Below are positions 7,402 to 14,776 of a DNA stretch of 15,449 nucleotides, in pieces. This DNA is from Anaerolineaceae bacterium (lineage in GTDB: Bacteria > Chloroflexota > Anaerolineae > Anaerolineales > Anaerolineaceae): positions 1 through 15,449 of the forward strand of contig JACZIY010000058.1 of assembly GCA_014860845.1 (NCBI GenBank). Direction: 5' to 3'. The notes beneath the pieces were generated by a model. The model was given only the letters and a program-made list of their open reading frames with translations, made no database searches and was not told the DNA's origin. The translations under genes and the position numbers were made by a program. Each line of letters begins with the position of its first letter. Position 1 is the first letter of the stretch.

Positions 7402-8553
7402 TCATACATAAACAGGTTGTTGAATAAACCGGGCGGGTGAATATTCTTCCAGTGAAACAGGAGGTGTTTTTCCCTGTAACATCACTGCCATCCACTCACT
7501 GAGAAGAGGAATGGTTGTAATAGTGATGACCAGGCTGGTAGCAACGAAGAGATTATCGACTTCCGGTACCCAACCGATCAACGGTTCCTCATCAGGGGTG
7601 AATGAGGTGGGACGTCCCCAGGTACGCACAACGCGCACTTTTTCCAGGAAAGGATACAATCGCACCAATTCTTTGCTGATGGAGGTTACACCCCAGGCAC
7701 TGACGCCTTTATTCAGTTTGTCGGTGGTGGTTACTGCTTCAGAGATATCCAGGGTACCATTTAATTGCGGATGTACACCAATGGCAACCGCTTTGGCTTT
7801 ACCATGGATGGTTTCATAGAAATCAGCCAGTTCCACGTTATTGAAGATCATGGAGGGGATGCGCTCGGTCACCAGGGCTTCTGCATGCGTGAAATGAACC
7901 GGGACGTTTACGCCTGCCATGCGGGTTACTTTGGATGTCCATGCTCCTGCCATGACGGCCACTTTTTCTGCATGGTATACTGTATTTTTGGTTTTTACGG
8001 CAGTGATTTCATTGTTATTCACCTCAAAACCGGTGACTCTTGACCTGCCCAGAATGACAGCACCCTGTCGTTGGGCAGCTTTGGCATATGCCAGCGAAAA
8101 TTTCAATGGGTCGAGCATCCCTTCGACTGAATAGGCTGCACCGAGGAGGTGGCTGGTATTCAAGTTGGGTTCTGCCGATTGCAAAGCAGCCCTGCCCACT
8201 ACTTCCGTTGGGATACCCGCCGGTGTGAGGATGGCAGAACGATCCTGCCAGCGCTGCCATAAATCCTCGCTCTTGATTAGCAGAAAGAGACCAATCTTGC
8301 GCCAGTCGTACCTTGCGCCTAATTCCTCTTCCAAGGTTTCATGGCGTGCCAGACCATCGCGGATGATCTGGATTTTCAATGGGTCCAGATGACCTTCGCA
8401 GGTTTGCGCCCGTCCGGAGCAGGACGCTGAAGTGCCACCACCAATATCGCCAACCTCCAGCAGGAGGGTTTTCACCCCCATTTTGGAGAGCTGGTAGGCG
8501 GTGGATAACCCGAGGAATCCGCCACCTACGATGATGACATCAAAAGTATTCAT
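7402..8553 (-). CDS. DAO-family FAD-dependent oxidoreductase (second, monomeric type)
   Basis: 383 residues from the ATG at 8553. The FAD Rossmann motif GGGFLG (10-15) follows IIV and ends in the acidic strand LLLEVG. VVRTWGRPTSFTPDEEPLIGWV is the C-terminal 'W-x-x-x-x-x-T-P-D-x-x-P-x-x-G' region of the sarcosine oxidase/glycine oxidase class. It probably oxidises an amino acid or N-substituted amine to an imine or aldehyde with FAD. I prefer the ATG that shares one base with the preceding AOR stop (TGATG); a TTG at 8565 would add four residues. Unlike the 1425-2585 paralog, it has no ferredoxin partner beside it. Its direct coupling to the aldehyde oxidoreductase suggests that the aldehyde it makes is oxidised further. 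The usual GHG loop near the C-terminus is replaced by LVITITTIP, resembling the other DAO protein here. Confidence 0.87.
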   Translation of the reverse strand: MNTFDVIIVGGGFLGLSTAYQLSKMGVKTLLLEVGDIGGGTSASCSGRAQTCEGHLDPLKIQIIRDGLARHETLEEELGARYDWRKIGLFLLIKSEDLWQRWQDRSAILTPAGIPTEVVGRAALQSAEPNLNTSHLLGAAYSVEGMLDPLKFSLAYAKAAQRQGAVILGRSRVTGFEVNNNEITAVKTKNTVYHAEKVAVMAGAWTSKVTRMAGVNVPVHFTHAEALVTERIPSMIFNNVELADFYETIHGKAKAVAIGVHPQLNGTLDISEAVTTTDKLNKGVSAWGVTSISKELVRLYPFLEKVRVVRTWGRPTSFTPDEEPLIGWVPEVDNLFVATSLVITITTIPLLSEWMAVMLQGKTPPVSLEEYSPARFIQQPVYV

Positions 8554-10289
8554 CAGCTGGCCCAAATAGCATCCAATTCCGCATCTGGCACATCAAAGAC
8601 GGTGGGAACCACCTCGGTGAGAGGATCGGTCTTGAAATAATCCGGGATACGGTCATCGGCTGCGGTTAATCCAGCAGCGCGGTTGAAAGCCAGTTCCAGG
8701 TCGATGACTTTGCGACCTAGAATATCCAGATAATTGTCCGGCAACTCCACCTCATAAACTTTGCGCAACATCGACACCACGATATCGGGGCGTTGACCGG
8801 TGGCACTGGTGTTGAAGGCGCATAGATCCAGAGCATCGTAAGCAGCCCGTTGAATCTGCGCAATACGGGAGAACTTGACCGCCAGACTGGGGTCACGGTG
8901 ATCGATTGGGAAAAAGACCGTCAACCCGGCGGTGTGGTCAGCACCCTGCGGGGAAGTGGCATAGGTGACAGCGGTACCCTTTACCACGCGTGGATCATAA
9001 GCACTCATCGCCTGACCCTTGACGGCCGGGATGTGCCTCACACCCAGCGCCATGCCAGCTGCCACCACACCACCGCCGACCAGATTGCCAATGATGGTGC
9101 CTTCCGGTACCTGCTTGAGAGCTTTGAGGGCTGATTCCACATCCCCAAAACGTGGGAGATCTTCACGCTTGATGCTGGCTGGTAGAACTTCCATTTCGGC
9201 TGCTTCCATCATGACACCCAGCGTAGCACCGGTTTCTATGGTATCCATCCCGTAATCATTGCATAAGCGATTGATACGGGCGATGCCATCCAGCGAGGCG
9301 ATTTCCAGATTGGAACCGCATAAACCGATGGTTTCAAACTCCACCGGGGCAGCCAACAATTCACCCTTCTCATCAGCAAAGGCATTTGAGCATTGAATCA
9401 CACAACCGGTCATACAGGCATGCGTGGCTTTGCCTTCGCCACCACGTTTCAGAATGACCTCACGCATGAAATCACCACCGATGGGGGTTGCATCCGGTAA
9501 TTGACCCTTGCTGAAATTGCGCACAGGCAAGCCACCCATCACCTGGACGGGCATCACGGTGGATGCAGTGCCATAATTACGTAACACACCGACCCGTTCG
9601 CTGGTGGCCACGTGTTTGTTGAAATCTGTGATCGGTTGTCGGGCTTCCTTGCTGAGCGTTCTGCCACTACGGGGTGGCAAAGGAACTGTAATGGCTTTCA
9701 AGCCTTTGGAACCCATGACAGCCCCCACACCACCACGGGCAGCCAGACGGAAGGGTTTGCCTTCTGCGTCGGTGACTGCGATGCCAGCGGCCCCCATCAG
9801 TTGTTCACCGGCCTGACCGATACTGATCACACAGGTGTCCTTACCGAAATTTTCCAAAAGATAAGCAGCTGTATCCTCATTGCCTTTACCACGGCAATCT
9901 GCTGCGGATTCGTAATCCAGATGTCCGCCATCCTGATCGAGATGATAGACAGCCAGCTTACCATCCGGTACCACTCCCAGGAAGACCAGCGCTCTGTAGC
10001 CTTGAGCAGCAATCGCATCGCCGCCCATACCACCAGCATTAGATTCTTTGATTCCTTTGGTGAGCGGGCTTTTACAGCCAACCGACAAACGTGATCCGGT
10101 GGAGGTGCGGGTATTGGCTAACACACCGGTGGTGAATACCAGCGCATTTCCTGGGGTGAGTGGATCGACTTTGGGATCGACAAATTCAGTCACCAGGTGA
10201 CTGGAGAGATAACGGCCAGCCATTAAAGGATCGGGTAATTCCCGCTCCTGTTTTTCACCGGTGGATAAATTGATGATTAAGATTTTCAT
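8553..10289 (-). CDS. aldehyde:ferredoxin oxidoreductase (tungsten/molybdenum AOR family)
   Basis: 578 residues from the ATG at 10289, near the usual 600. The N-terminal AFOR_N domain shows the pterin-binding stretch GGMGGDAIAAQGYRALVFLG and ARGGVGAVMGSKGLKAI. The [4Fe-4S] ligands are C292, C296 and C300 (C-x3-C-x3-C) plus C490 in DLCAFN. ATSPQGADHTAG at 445-456 is another family signature near the cofactor. The enzyme oxidises aldehydes to carboxylates (or the reverse) with ferredoxin, using a bis-pterin W or Mo centre, in the cytoplasm of anaerobes. The ATG overlaps the alcohol dehydrogenase stop as ATGA with GGAG 8 nt upstream; a longer start at 10316 is unlikely. Position between an alcohol dehydrogenase and a DAO flavoprotein, both possible aldehyde producers, supports a role in aldehyde clearance with low-potential electron recovery. 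The exact aldehyde is unknown. Confidence 0.95.
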   Translation of the reverse strand: MKILIINLSTGEKQERELPDPLMAGRYLSSHLVTEFVDPKVDPLTPGNALVFTTGVLANTRTSTGSRLSVGCKSPLTKGIKESNAGGMGGDAIAAQGYRALVFLGVVPDGKLAVYHLDQDGGHLDYESAADCRGKGNEDTAAYLLENFGKDTCVISIGQAGEQLMGAAGIAVTDAEGKPFRLAARGGVGAVMGSKGLKAITVPLPPRSGRTLSKEARQPITDFNKHVATSERVGVLRNYGTASTVMPVQVMGGLPVRNFSKGQLPDATPIGGDFMREVILKRGGEGKATHACMTGCVIQCSNAFADEKGELLAAPVEFETIGLCGSNLEIASLDGIARINRLCNDYGMDTIETGATLGVMMEAAEMEVLPASIKREDLPRFGDVESALKALKQVPEGTIIGNLVGGGVVAAGMALGVRHIPAVKGQAMSAYDPRVVKGTAVTYATSPQGADHTAGLTVFFPIDHRDPSLAVKFSRIAQIQRAAYDALDLCAFNTSATGQRPDIVVSMLRKVYEVELPDNYLDILGRKVIDLELAFNRAAGLTAADDRIPDYFKTDPLTEVVPTVFDVPDAELDAIWAS

Positions 10290-11425
10290 AATCCGGTCTC
10301 CAGCACTTTCTTGCAATCTTCCACATCAGCGGGTCGAACATTAAAACCGATCATTGCCATTTTGGTGGCTGTCTCGGCAATCGCAGGAATTTGTTCAGCG
10401 ACCAGTCCCACTTCAGAAAGGTGGGTAGGCATATCGAGGGTTGATAATAATTGACGGGCAAAATCTCCCAAGACAGTGGGTTCGGAGTCTGAAGGCAATC
10501 CCAATGCATCCCGCAGCATTGACCAACGATCAGCCGGGATGGCAGGTGCATCAAATTCCAGAGTAGCAGGTAGGAGAGTTGCCACACCTAAACCATGATG
10601 CAGGTGGTAGGTACCACAGAGGGGACCTGCCAGTGCGTGGACCAGTCCGAGTGATGATTGATCGAAGGAAATTCCAGCCAGTGTGGCTGCCATCGCCATC
10701 TGCTTACGGGCTTCCAGATTGGACCCGTTTTTGTAAGCTTCCGGCAACCATTTGACAATGTCGTGGATGGCTGCCAGGGCGAACATATCTGAGACTGGAT
10801 TTGCTTTTTTGCTCAGGAAAGCCTCGATGGCATGCACCAGAGAGTCCATTCCGGTGGTGGAGGTAAGCTGTGGTGGTAAAGAAAGCATCAGGCTGCCGTC
10901 GATAATGGCAGTTTTCATGAACATGGCTGGATGCAACACACCCATCTTGAAACCTTTACTATCTCCTACCACAGCCACATGAGTCACTTCACTCCCTGTA
11001 CCTGCAGTGGTGGGAATACCAATCACGGGTAAAGGGGCTTTTGTGATGGCTTGACGCCGCCATTGCACTTCTTCGTAATCCAATTCCGGGTCACCTAAAA
11101 GCAGACCGACCGCTTTGGCAACATCCAGCACCGAACCACCACCGAGAGCCACCACATGGGTGATGTGTTTGCCTTCGATCGCAGCTAAAGCTTTTTTCAC
11201 ATCCGGCACATTGGGGTTACCGGGAATGTCATCGAACACAACTGGTGAGAACCCTTTTTCTTCTAATTTTCTCAGGATTTTACTCGCAATCCCTGCCTGA
11301 ATAATGCCTTTATCGGTCAGGAGTAATACACCATCCGGGGGAGCAGATGCCAGTTCCACAAGGAGATCACTACCAGCCTCCTCTGAAAAGATCAATTTAG
11401 TGGGAAAGTAGAAAGTAAAACTCAT
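10286..11425 (-). CDS. iron-containing (group III) alcohol dehydrogenase
   Basis: 379 residues, typical of the family. The NAD(P) motif GGGSVLD is at 95-101 and the family signature GIPTTAGTGSEVT at 136-148. Metal ligands fall at D194, H198, H263 and H277, almost the same numbers as E. coli FucO (lactaldehyde reductase). It interconverts an alcohol or diol and its aldehyde with NAD(P)H. A GAGGTG sequence precedes the ATG at short spacing. This is the first gene after the 384-nt spacer, so it heads unit 3, and its end overlaps the AOR start by 4 nt, implying coupled synthesis. FucO, 1,3-propanediol dehydrogenase or maleylacetate-reductase-like activities are all possible; a role in handling a short aldehyde released by an aldolase fits the neighbours best. 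Confidence 0.94.
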   Translation of the reverse strand: MSFTFYFPTKLIFSEEAGSDLLVELASAPPDGVLLLTDKGIIQAGIASKILRKLEEKGFSPVVFDDIPGNPNVPDVKKALAAIEGKHITHVVALGGGSVLDVAKAVGLLLGDPELDYEEVQWRRQAITKAPLPVIGIPTTAGTGSEVTHVAVVGDSKGFKMGVLHPAMFMKTAIIDGSLMLSLPPQLTSTTGMDSLVHAIEAFLSKKANPVSDMFALAAIHDIVKWLPEAYKNGSNLEARKQMAMAATLAGISFDQSSLGLVHALAGPLCGTYHLHHGLGVATLLPATLEFDAPAIPADRWSMLRDALGLPSDSEPTVLGDFARQLLSTLDMPTHLSEVGLVAEQIPAIAETATKMAMIGFNVRPADVEDCKKVLETGL

Positions 11426-11453
11426 TTGGCACCTCTTTTTTTGGAATTTTTAT

Positions 11454-11471
11454 TATGTATTTTATTACATA
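11454..11471. promoter_or_regulatory. 18-nt palindrome, operator candidate upstream of the alcohol dehydrogenase operon
   Basis: TATGTA and TACATA form perfect 6-bp arms around a 6-nt centre, 28-46 nt before the alcohol dehydrogenase start codon. On the minus strand the centre contains TAAAAT, which could itself be a -10 element, so a bound repressor could block transcription. The sequence is AT-rich, so chance occurrence is quite possible, and no regulator gene is in the window. Confidence 0.3.
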
Positions 11472-11584
11472 TAAATAGATGGTTGATAAGAATTGTTCTG
11501 GAAAAACTGTAAAAGGAAGATCATAATGGTTGACAAATTTAATCTTGAATGAAATTAAATAAGTCTCAATTGAAAGATAATAAA

Positions 11585-11614
11585 ATTATAATTGATTTGT
11601 AAAGAAAAGGTTAA
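11585..11614 (-). promoter_or_regulatory. sigma-70-type promoter candidate for unit 3
   Basis: On the minus strand a perfect -10 TATAAT occupies 11590-11585. TTAACC at 11614-11609 (4 of 6 matches to TTGACA) lies 18 nt upstream. It would start transcription near 11578 and give a leader of about 150 nt before the alcohol dehydrogenase gene. The weak -35 and high A+T content limit confidence. Confidence 0.4.
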
Positions 11615-11705
11615 CGATTCTGACCAGATAATTTGTGTGACTATACTGAATTCCAATCTGATTCTGGAAAACTAAGGTGCATAAATTGGGAGCAAAAGAA
11701 ATTTG

Positions 11706-11760
11706 AAAAAATCCCTTTATTCTCCTAATTAAGAGACTTCAAAGGAGAGCAAGGGATTTT
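11706..11760 (-). terminator. intrinsic terminator downstream of rubrerythrin
   Basis: On the minus strand AAAATCCCTT pairs with AAGGGATTTT (outer 10-bp stem, 11751-11760 with 11708-11717). An inner 6-bp stem, TCTCCT with AGGAGA, supports it, and a run of six T follows (11711-11706). It starts 50 nt after the rubrerythrin stop and should isolate that gene from unit 3. Confidence 0.75.
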
Positions 11761-11809
11761 ATTAAATTCCAAGACACTGGTTTGTTTGATCGTACCGAGA
11801 TATTAGCAA

Positions 11810-12307
11810 TTAAAGTAAAACGAATTTCTTTCCAACTGTACCACAAATCGGGCATGTTTCAGGTATCTTCCCTAATTCGATATAACCGCAAATTGGGCAG
11901 AGGTAGAATTCAGTCACCTCTAAATCTTTGCCTTGTTTTACTGCTTCCAAAGCCAGTGCATAAATTTGGGCATGAACCTCTTCAGCGGCTGGTGCATAAC
12001 CGAACATCCGGCTGGCTTTATGGCCGGCTTCCTTGGCTTCGGTCAGCATGGGTGGGTACATCTCAGTGAACTCATACGTCTCGCCAGAAATAGCTTCTTC
12101 CAGGTTGGTCAGGGTGTCTTTGATCCCTTCCAGGGCTTTGAGATGTCCTTCGGCATGAATCCGTTCAGCTTCGGCTGTGGTTTCGAATAATTTGGCAATA
12201 TTGGCATATCCATCAGCTTTAGCTTTTTTGGCGAATGCTCTGTATTTTTGAAATGCCTGACTTTCACCGGCAAATGCGGTTTTTAGATTTTGTGTAGTTT
12301 TTGTCAT
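11810..12307 (-). CDS. rbr: rubrerythrin
   Basis: 165 residues. The N-terminal ferritin-like diiron domain has E15 (GES), the E48-R-I-H51 motif (AEAERIH), the glutamates around 76-81 (GETYEFTE) and E-E-V-H (109-112). The C-terminal rubredoxin-like domain has C137, C140, C152 and C155 in two CPICG knuckles. It reduces hydrogen peroxide using electrons from rubredoxin or NAD(P)H systems and protects anaerobes from oxidative stress. AAAGGA sits 6 nt before the ATG. It is a single-gene unit: a terminator follows on its 3' side, a hairpin closes the previous unit, and a -10 element and a Fur/PerR-like box lie upstream. It is somewhat shorter than the classical 190-residue form but keeps both domains. 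It probably protects oxygen-sensitive metal enzymes such as the AOR. Confidence 0.96.
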   Translation of the reverse strand: MTKTTQNLKTAFAGESQAFQKYRAFAKKAKADGYANIAKLFETTAEAERIHAEGHLKALEGIKDTLTNLEEAISGETYEFTEMYPPMLTEAKEAGHKASRMFGYAPAAEEVHAQIYALALEAVKQGKDLEVTEFYLCPICGYIELGKIPETCPICGTVGKKFVLL

Positions 12308-12343
12308 CTTTAGTCCTTTGGAAATAATTGATTGGTTGAATTA

Positions 12344-12349
12344 ATTATA
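12344..12349 (-). promoter_or_regulatory. -10 element candidate for rubrerythrin
   Basis: A perfect TATAAT on the minus strand, placed to give a leader of about 30 nt. No good -35 hexamer stands 16-18 nt upstream, so an activator or a different sigma factor would be needed if this is the true promoter. Confidence 0.4.
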
Positions 12350-12391
12350 CTTGATCAGATTAATAATTACGATTTCTTTCAGGAAACATTT

Positions 12392-12410
12392 CACAATGAT
12401 TATTATTCTC
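12392..12410. promoter_or_regulatory. Fur/PerR-box-like sequence upstream of rubrerythrin
   Basis: The plus strand here agrees with the 19-nt classical Fur box at 15 of 19 positions by my count, and the overlapping 12391-12405 agrees with the PerR box at 11 of 14. It is about 85-100 nt upstream of the rubrerythrin start and just beyond the hairpin that ends unit 1. PerR or Fur control of rubrerythrin is well known in anaerobes. The local A+T richness makes a partial match easier by chance. Confidence 0.35.
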
Positions 12411-12417
12411 TAACATT

Positions 12418-12454
12418 TAAAACCTCTGATGGATTTTAATCATCAGAGGTTTTA
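12418..12454 (-). terminator. hairpin terminator downstream of the 12514-13266 aldolase (possibly bidirectional)
   Basis: A perfect 14-bp inverted repeat: TAAAACCTCTGATG at 12418-12431 and its complement at 12441-12454, with a 9-nt loop. The stem ends in A/T runs on both sides, so the T tract is inside the stem, as in bidirectional terminators. It lies 60 nt past the aldolase stop and separates unit 1 from rubrerythrin. Confidence 0.7.
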
Positions 12455-12513
12455 GGAGGGGATTTCAGAAATTCGGAGAAGTTATCTGAAAAGGGAATGA
12501 TTAAGCGTTGGGA

Positions 12514-13266
12514 TTATTTCCAGAAGGCAGAAGCAACCTGACGGGTGACTTCTCTGGGATTGTTTGATTGCCAGACACGCCGGCCAATCGCAACCCCTTT
12601 GGCTCCGGCTTCAATAGCAGCTTTTGCCATTTTTACCGTGGCATCATCCCCTTCGTTTCCGGTTTTTGGACCACCAGCAACGATAATGGGTATGGGGACG
12701 GATTTCACGACATGCCGAAAGGATTCGACATCACCCGAGAAATTGGTTTTAATCACGTCGGCACCAATTTCCATACCGATGCGGGCTGCGTGGGCAATCG
12801 CAACCGGATCATAGGAAACATTTTCGGGCGGCATCATTTCTGCGATTACGGGCATATCATATGGGCGGCATTCTTCAATTAATGCAGCCAGCCATTGATA
12901 GATCTCGATATCACCTTCTCGTCCGAAGAAGACCGAGACAACCACAGCATCTGCATCCATTCGTATAGCGGAATCAAGGGTGGCGATGGGTGTTTCCTGT
13001 GTGCCTTGTTTGCTGAGACCAGCTGTCAGGCTGACTCTCAATACCAGACCTGTCTCTGGTTTTAGCGATTTCTGGGCGGCTTGCAGGAATCCTGGGGATG
13101 CCAAAACGGCATTTGCGCCACCTGCCACGACTTCTCCCACAATCCATTCAGGATTATCGAGACCTTTTACCGGACCAAGCCAACCACCGTGATCCAGGGG
13201 TGAAAGCAGACATAATTTTTCATTTCCGACGAATAACCTGTTTAACCTTCTATTTTTTCCGAACAT
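12514..13266 (-). CDS. DeoC/DhnA/LsrF-type class I aldolase (canonical paralog)
   Basis: 250 residues. It keeps the class I TIM-barrel aldolase pattern: D25 in PLDHG, the Schiff-base lysine K173 in GADVIKTNF, the phosphate loop GGPK at 198-201 and IGRR at 227-230. E143 (AEMM) stands where archaeal fructose-bisphosphate aldolase has Tyr, as in the other aldolase of this window. It should cleave a phosphorylated ketose to a triose phosphate plus an aldehyde, or run a related LsrF-like reaction. A full AAGGAG lies 6-7 nt before the ATG. It follows the xylulokinase-like kinase by 41 nt and is the last gene of unit 1 before the hairpin. It is a clear relative of the 4914-5693 protein (both begin with a 'R-R-L-N-R-L-F' stretch) but has diverged strongly, so the two probably act on different substrates. 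Confidence 0.87.
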   Translation of the reverse strand: MFGKNRRLNRLFVGNEKLCLLSPLDHGGWLGPVKGLDNPEWIVGEVVAGGANAVLASPGFLQAAQKSLKPETGLVLRVSLTAGLSKQGTQETPIATLDSAIRMDADAVVVSVFFGREGDIEIYQWLAALIEECRPYDMPVIAEMMPPENVSYDPVAIAHAARIGMEIGADVIKTNFSGDVESFRHVVKSVPIPIIVAGGPKTGNEGDDATVKMAKAAIEAGAKGVAIGRRVWQSNNPREVTRQVASAFWK

Positions 13267-13307
13267 ATTTTTCTCCTTCTTTAGCGAAATAATAATAACA
13301 AAATGTT

Positions 13308-14771
13308 TTAATTGGTTTTTGATAATTTCTGATTAAATTCAGCCTGAGCTTTATAGCGGGTATATAGATTTTGATAGATGCTGGTTGTTTTTGCATCTGG
13401 ATACAACCAGTCTGGTTTATCAAAGGTATCCAAAAGCGCCTGTTCAAACGAACGATCATCCTTCATAGACAGACAAGCATATGCAAACAAAGCATGTGTA
13501 ACCGTTTCCTGACCAGAATAAACGCAGACGGGTACCTGGCAAATATCTGCGATCATTTGAGGCCAACCAGGTGTCTTGGTACCGCCCCCAGCCAGGGCAA
13601 TTTCGTGGATGTCTACACCGAGTTCATGAAATATTTGAATCATATATGCCAGACTCAACCCAACACCTTCCATGACAGCCCGGAGTAGATGGGCTCGGGA
13701 ATGCGCCAACGATAACCCATGAAAACTGCCGCGTAGCTGATCATTCCAGAATGGCGAACGTTCCCCAGAAAGGAAAGGAAGAAAGTAGACACCATCGCTA
13801 CCGGCAGGCACATTCAGTGCTTCTGCTATGGCGGACTCGAAGGGCGTTTCAGGATAAAGATTTTTCCAAGCCCATTGTAATGCTGCACCGGTGGTGGAGG
13901 AAACACCGCCCAGCATGGGAACCCGCAATAATGGATAGGTATAAATCCGATTTTGTGGATCAACCACAGTTTCATGTGATTCCAGTGGACAAAAAATCAT
14001 CGAAGAACTTCCCAGGGAGCAAATCAGTCTGCCATTTGCCGGTGGGGCACTGGAGATAAGCGCTAGCACATCGCCTGCGCCGGCAATGACTTTTGCCTGT
14101 GGATTGATATTAAATCGTTCGGCTACCTGCGGCAACAAGGAACCAGCTTCATCTTCTGGCTGCAGAATTGGCGGTAAAATTTCCGGATTTAAGCCAATGG
14201 AAACAAGACGTTCTTTTGCCCAATCCAGGGTCTCCCAATTCAACAATGCAGCCCCGCCGGGTTCGGTAATATCCGTGAAAATTTCACCAGTTACCAGGAA
14301 ACGCAAATAATCCTTGGGCCACAATAAATGCTGGGCTTTGTGAATAACCTCCGGTAGATGTTTACTCATCCAATACAATTTTGGCAGCGTGTAAGTAGAA
14401 TTCAGTTGATAAGGTGGCATTTTGAACTCTGCCTGCAATTCACTGGTTTCAACCGCTGCCCGGCGATCCAGCCATAAAATAGTTGGATCCAGCGGTTTCA
14501 GGTCGGCATCCAGCAGGACAGCCGTATGCATCTGCCCGGTAAATGCGATGACTTCAATTTTTTGCAGAAGATCCGGCATTTGACATAATCTGGCCAGGCA
14601 TACTTCCATGGCTTGCTGCCAATCCTGCGGGGAAGCTTCAGCCCAACTAGCCTGTGGGGATGCATATTCATAAGAACTGGATTCGGATGCCAGAATACTT
14701 CCATCATTAGCATAAACGACTGATTTTAAAGAAGAAGTACCCACATCTACTGCCAGCATAAATGGTTTCAA
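13308..14771 (-). CDS. xylulokinase-like FGGY carbohydrate kinase (second of two)
   Basis: 487 residues, full length. The phosphate loop DVGTSSLK is at 9-16 and the XylB-type substrate loop FTGQMHTAVLLD at 77-88. ILWLDRR is at 98-104, the catalytic aspartate is D234 in GAGDV, the second phosphate motif CSLGSSS is at 251-257, and the adenosine motif is LAGGGTKTPGWPQMIADI. GQMHT in place of the usual GQMHG is a small difference at the sugar site. It phosphorylates a ketose, plausibly xylulose or a related ketopentose or polyol-derived sugar. The start is a TTG at 14771, supported by GGAG 8 nt upstream; the ATG at 14759 is too far from that site and would shorten the first strand. It starts 5 nt after the MDR dehydrogenase stop, so the order dehydrogenase, kinase, aldolase suggests polyol catabolism. 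Confidence 0.9.
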   Translation of the reverse strand: MKPFMLAVDVGTSSLKSVVYANDGSILASESSSYEYASPQASWAEASPQDWQQAMEVCLARLCQMPDLLQKIEVIAFTGQMHTAVLLDADLKPLDPTILWLDRRAAVETSELQAEFKMPPYQLNSTYTLPKLYWMSKHLPEVIHKAQHLLWPKDYLRFLVTGEIFTDITEPGGAALLNWETLDWAKERLVSIGLNPEILPPILQPEDEAGSLLPQVAERFNINPQAKVIAGAGDVLALISSAPPANGRLICSLGSSSMIFCPLESHETVVDPQNRIYTYPLLRVPMLGGVSSTTGAALQWAWKNLYPETPFESAIAEALNVPAGSDGVYFLPFLSGERSPFWNDQLRGSFHGLSLAHSRAHLLRAVMEGVGLSLAYMIQIFHELGVDIHEIALAGGGTKTPGWPQMIADICQVPVCVYSGQETVTHALFAYACLSMKDDRSFEQALLDTFDKPDWLYPDAKTTSIYQNLYTRYKAQAEFNQKLSKTN

Positions 14772-14776
14772 ATGAT

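Larger units (their letters stand above)
11426..11809. other. 384-nt AT-rich intergenic spacer
   Basis: No gene is visible on either strand. The right part (11706-11760) holds the rubrerythrin terminator. The left part, on the minus strand, is the upstream region of the alcohol dehydrogenase operon, with a promoter candidate (11585-11614) and an 18-nt palindrome (11454-11471). The spacer is distinctly richer in A+T than the genes around it. Confidence 0.7.

Noticed and set aside
9612..10094. Plus-strand open frame of 160 codons opposite the AOR gene
   Set aside because: It lies entirely antisense to a strongly recognisable AOR coding region, has no family-like motifs or ribosome binding site, and its composition reflects the opposite strand.
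11496..11671. Direct repeat TTCTGGAAAA at 11496-11505 and 11662-11671 in the spacer
   Set aside because: Only 10 bp, 166 bp apart, in AT-rich DNA; chance is a sufficient explanation and neither copy is placed well relative to a promoter.
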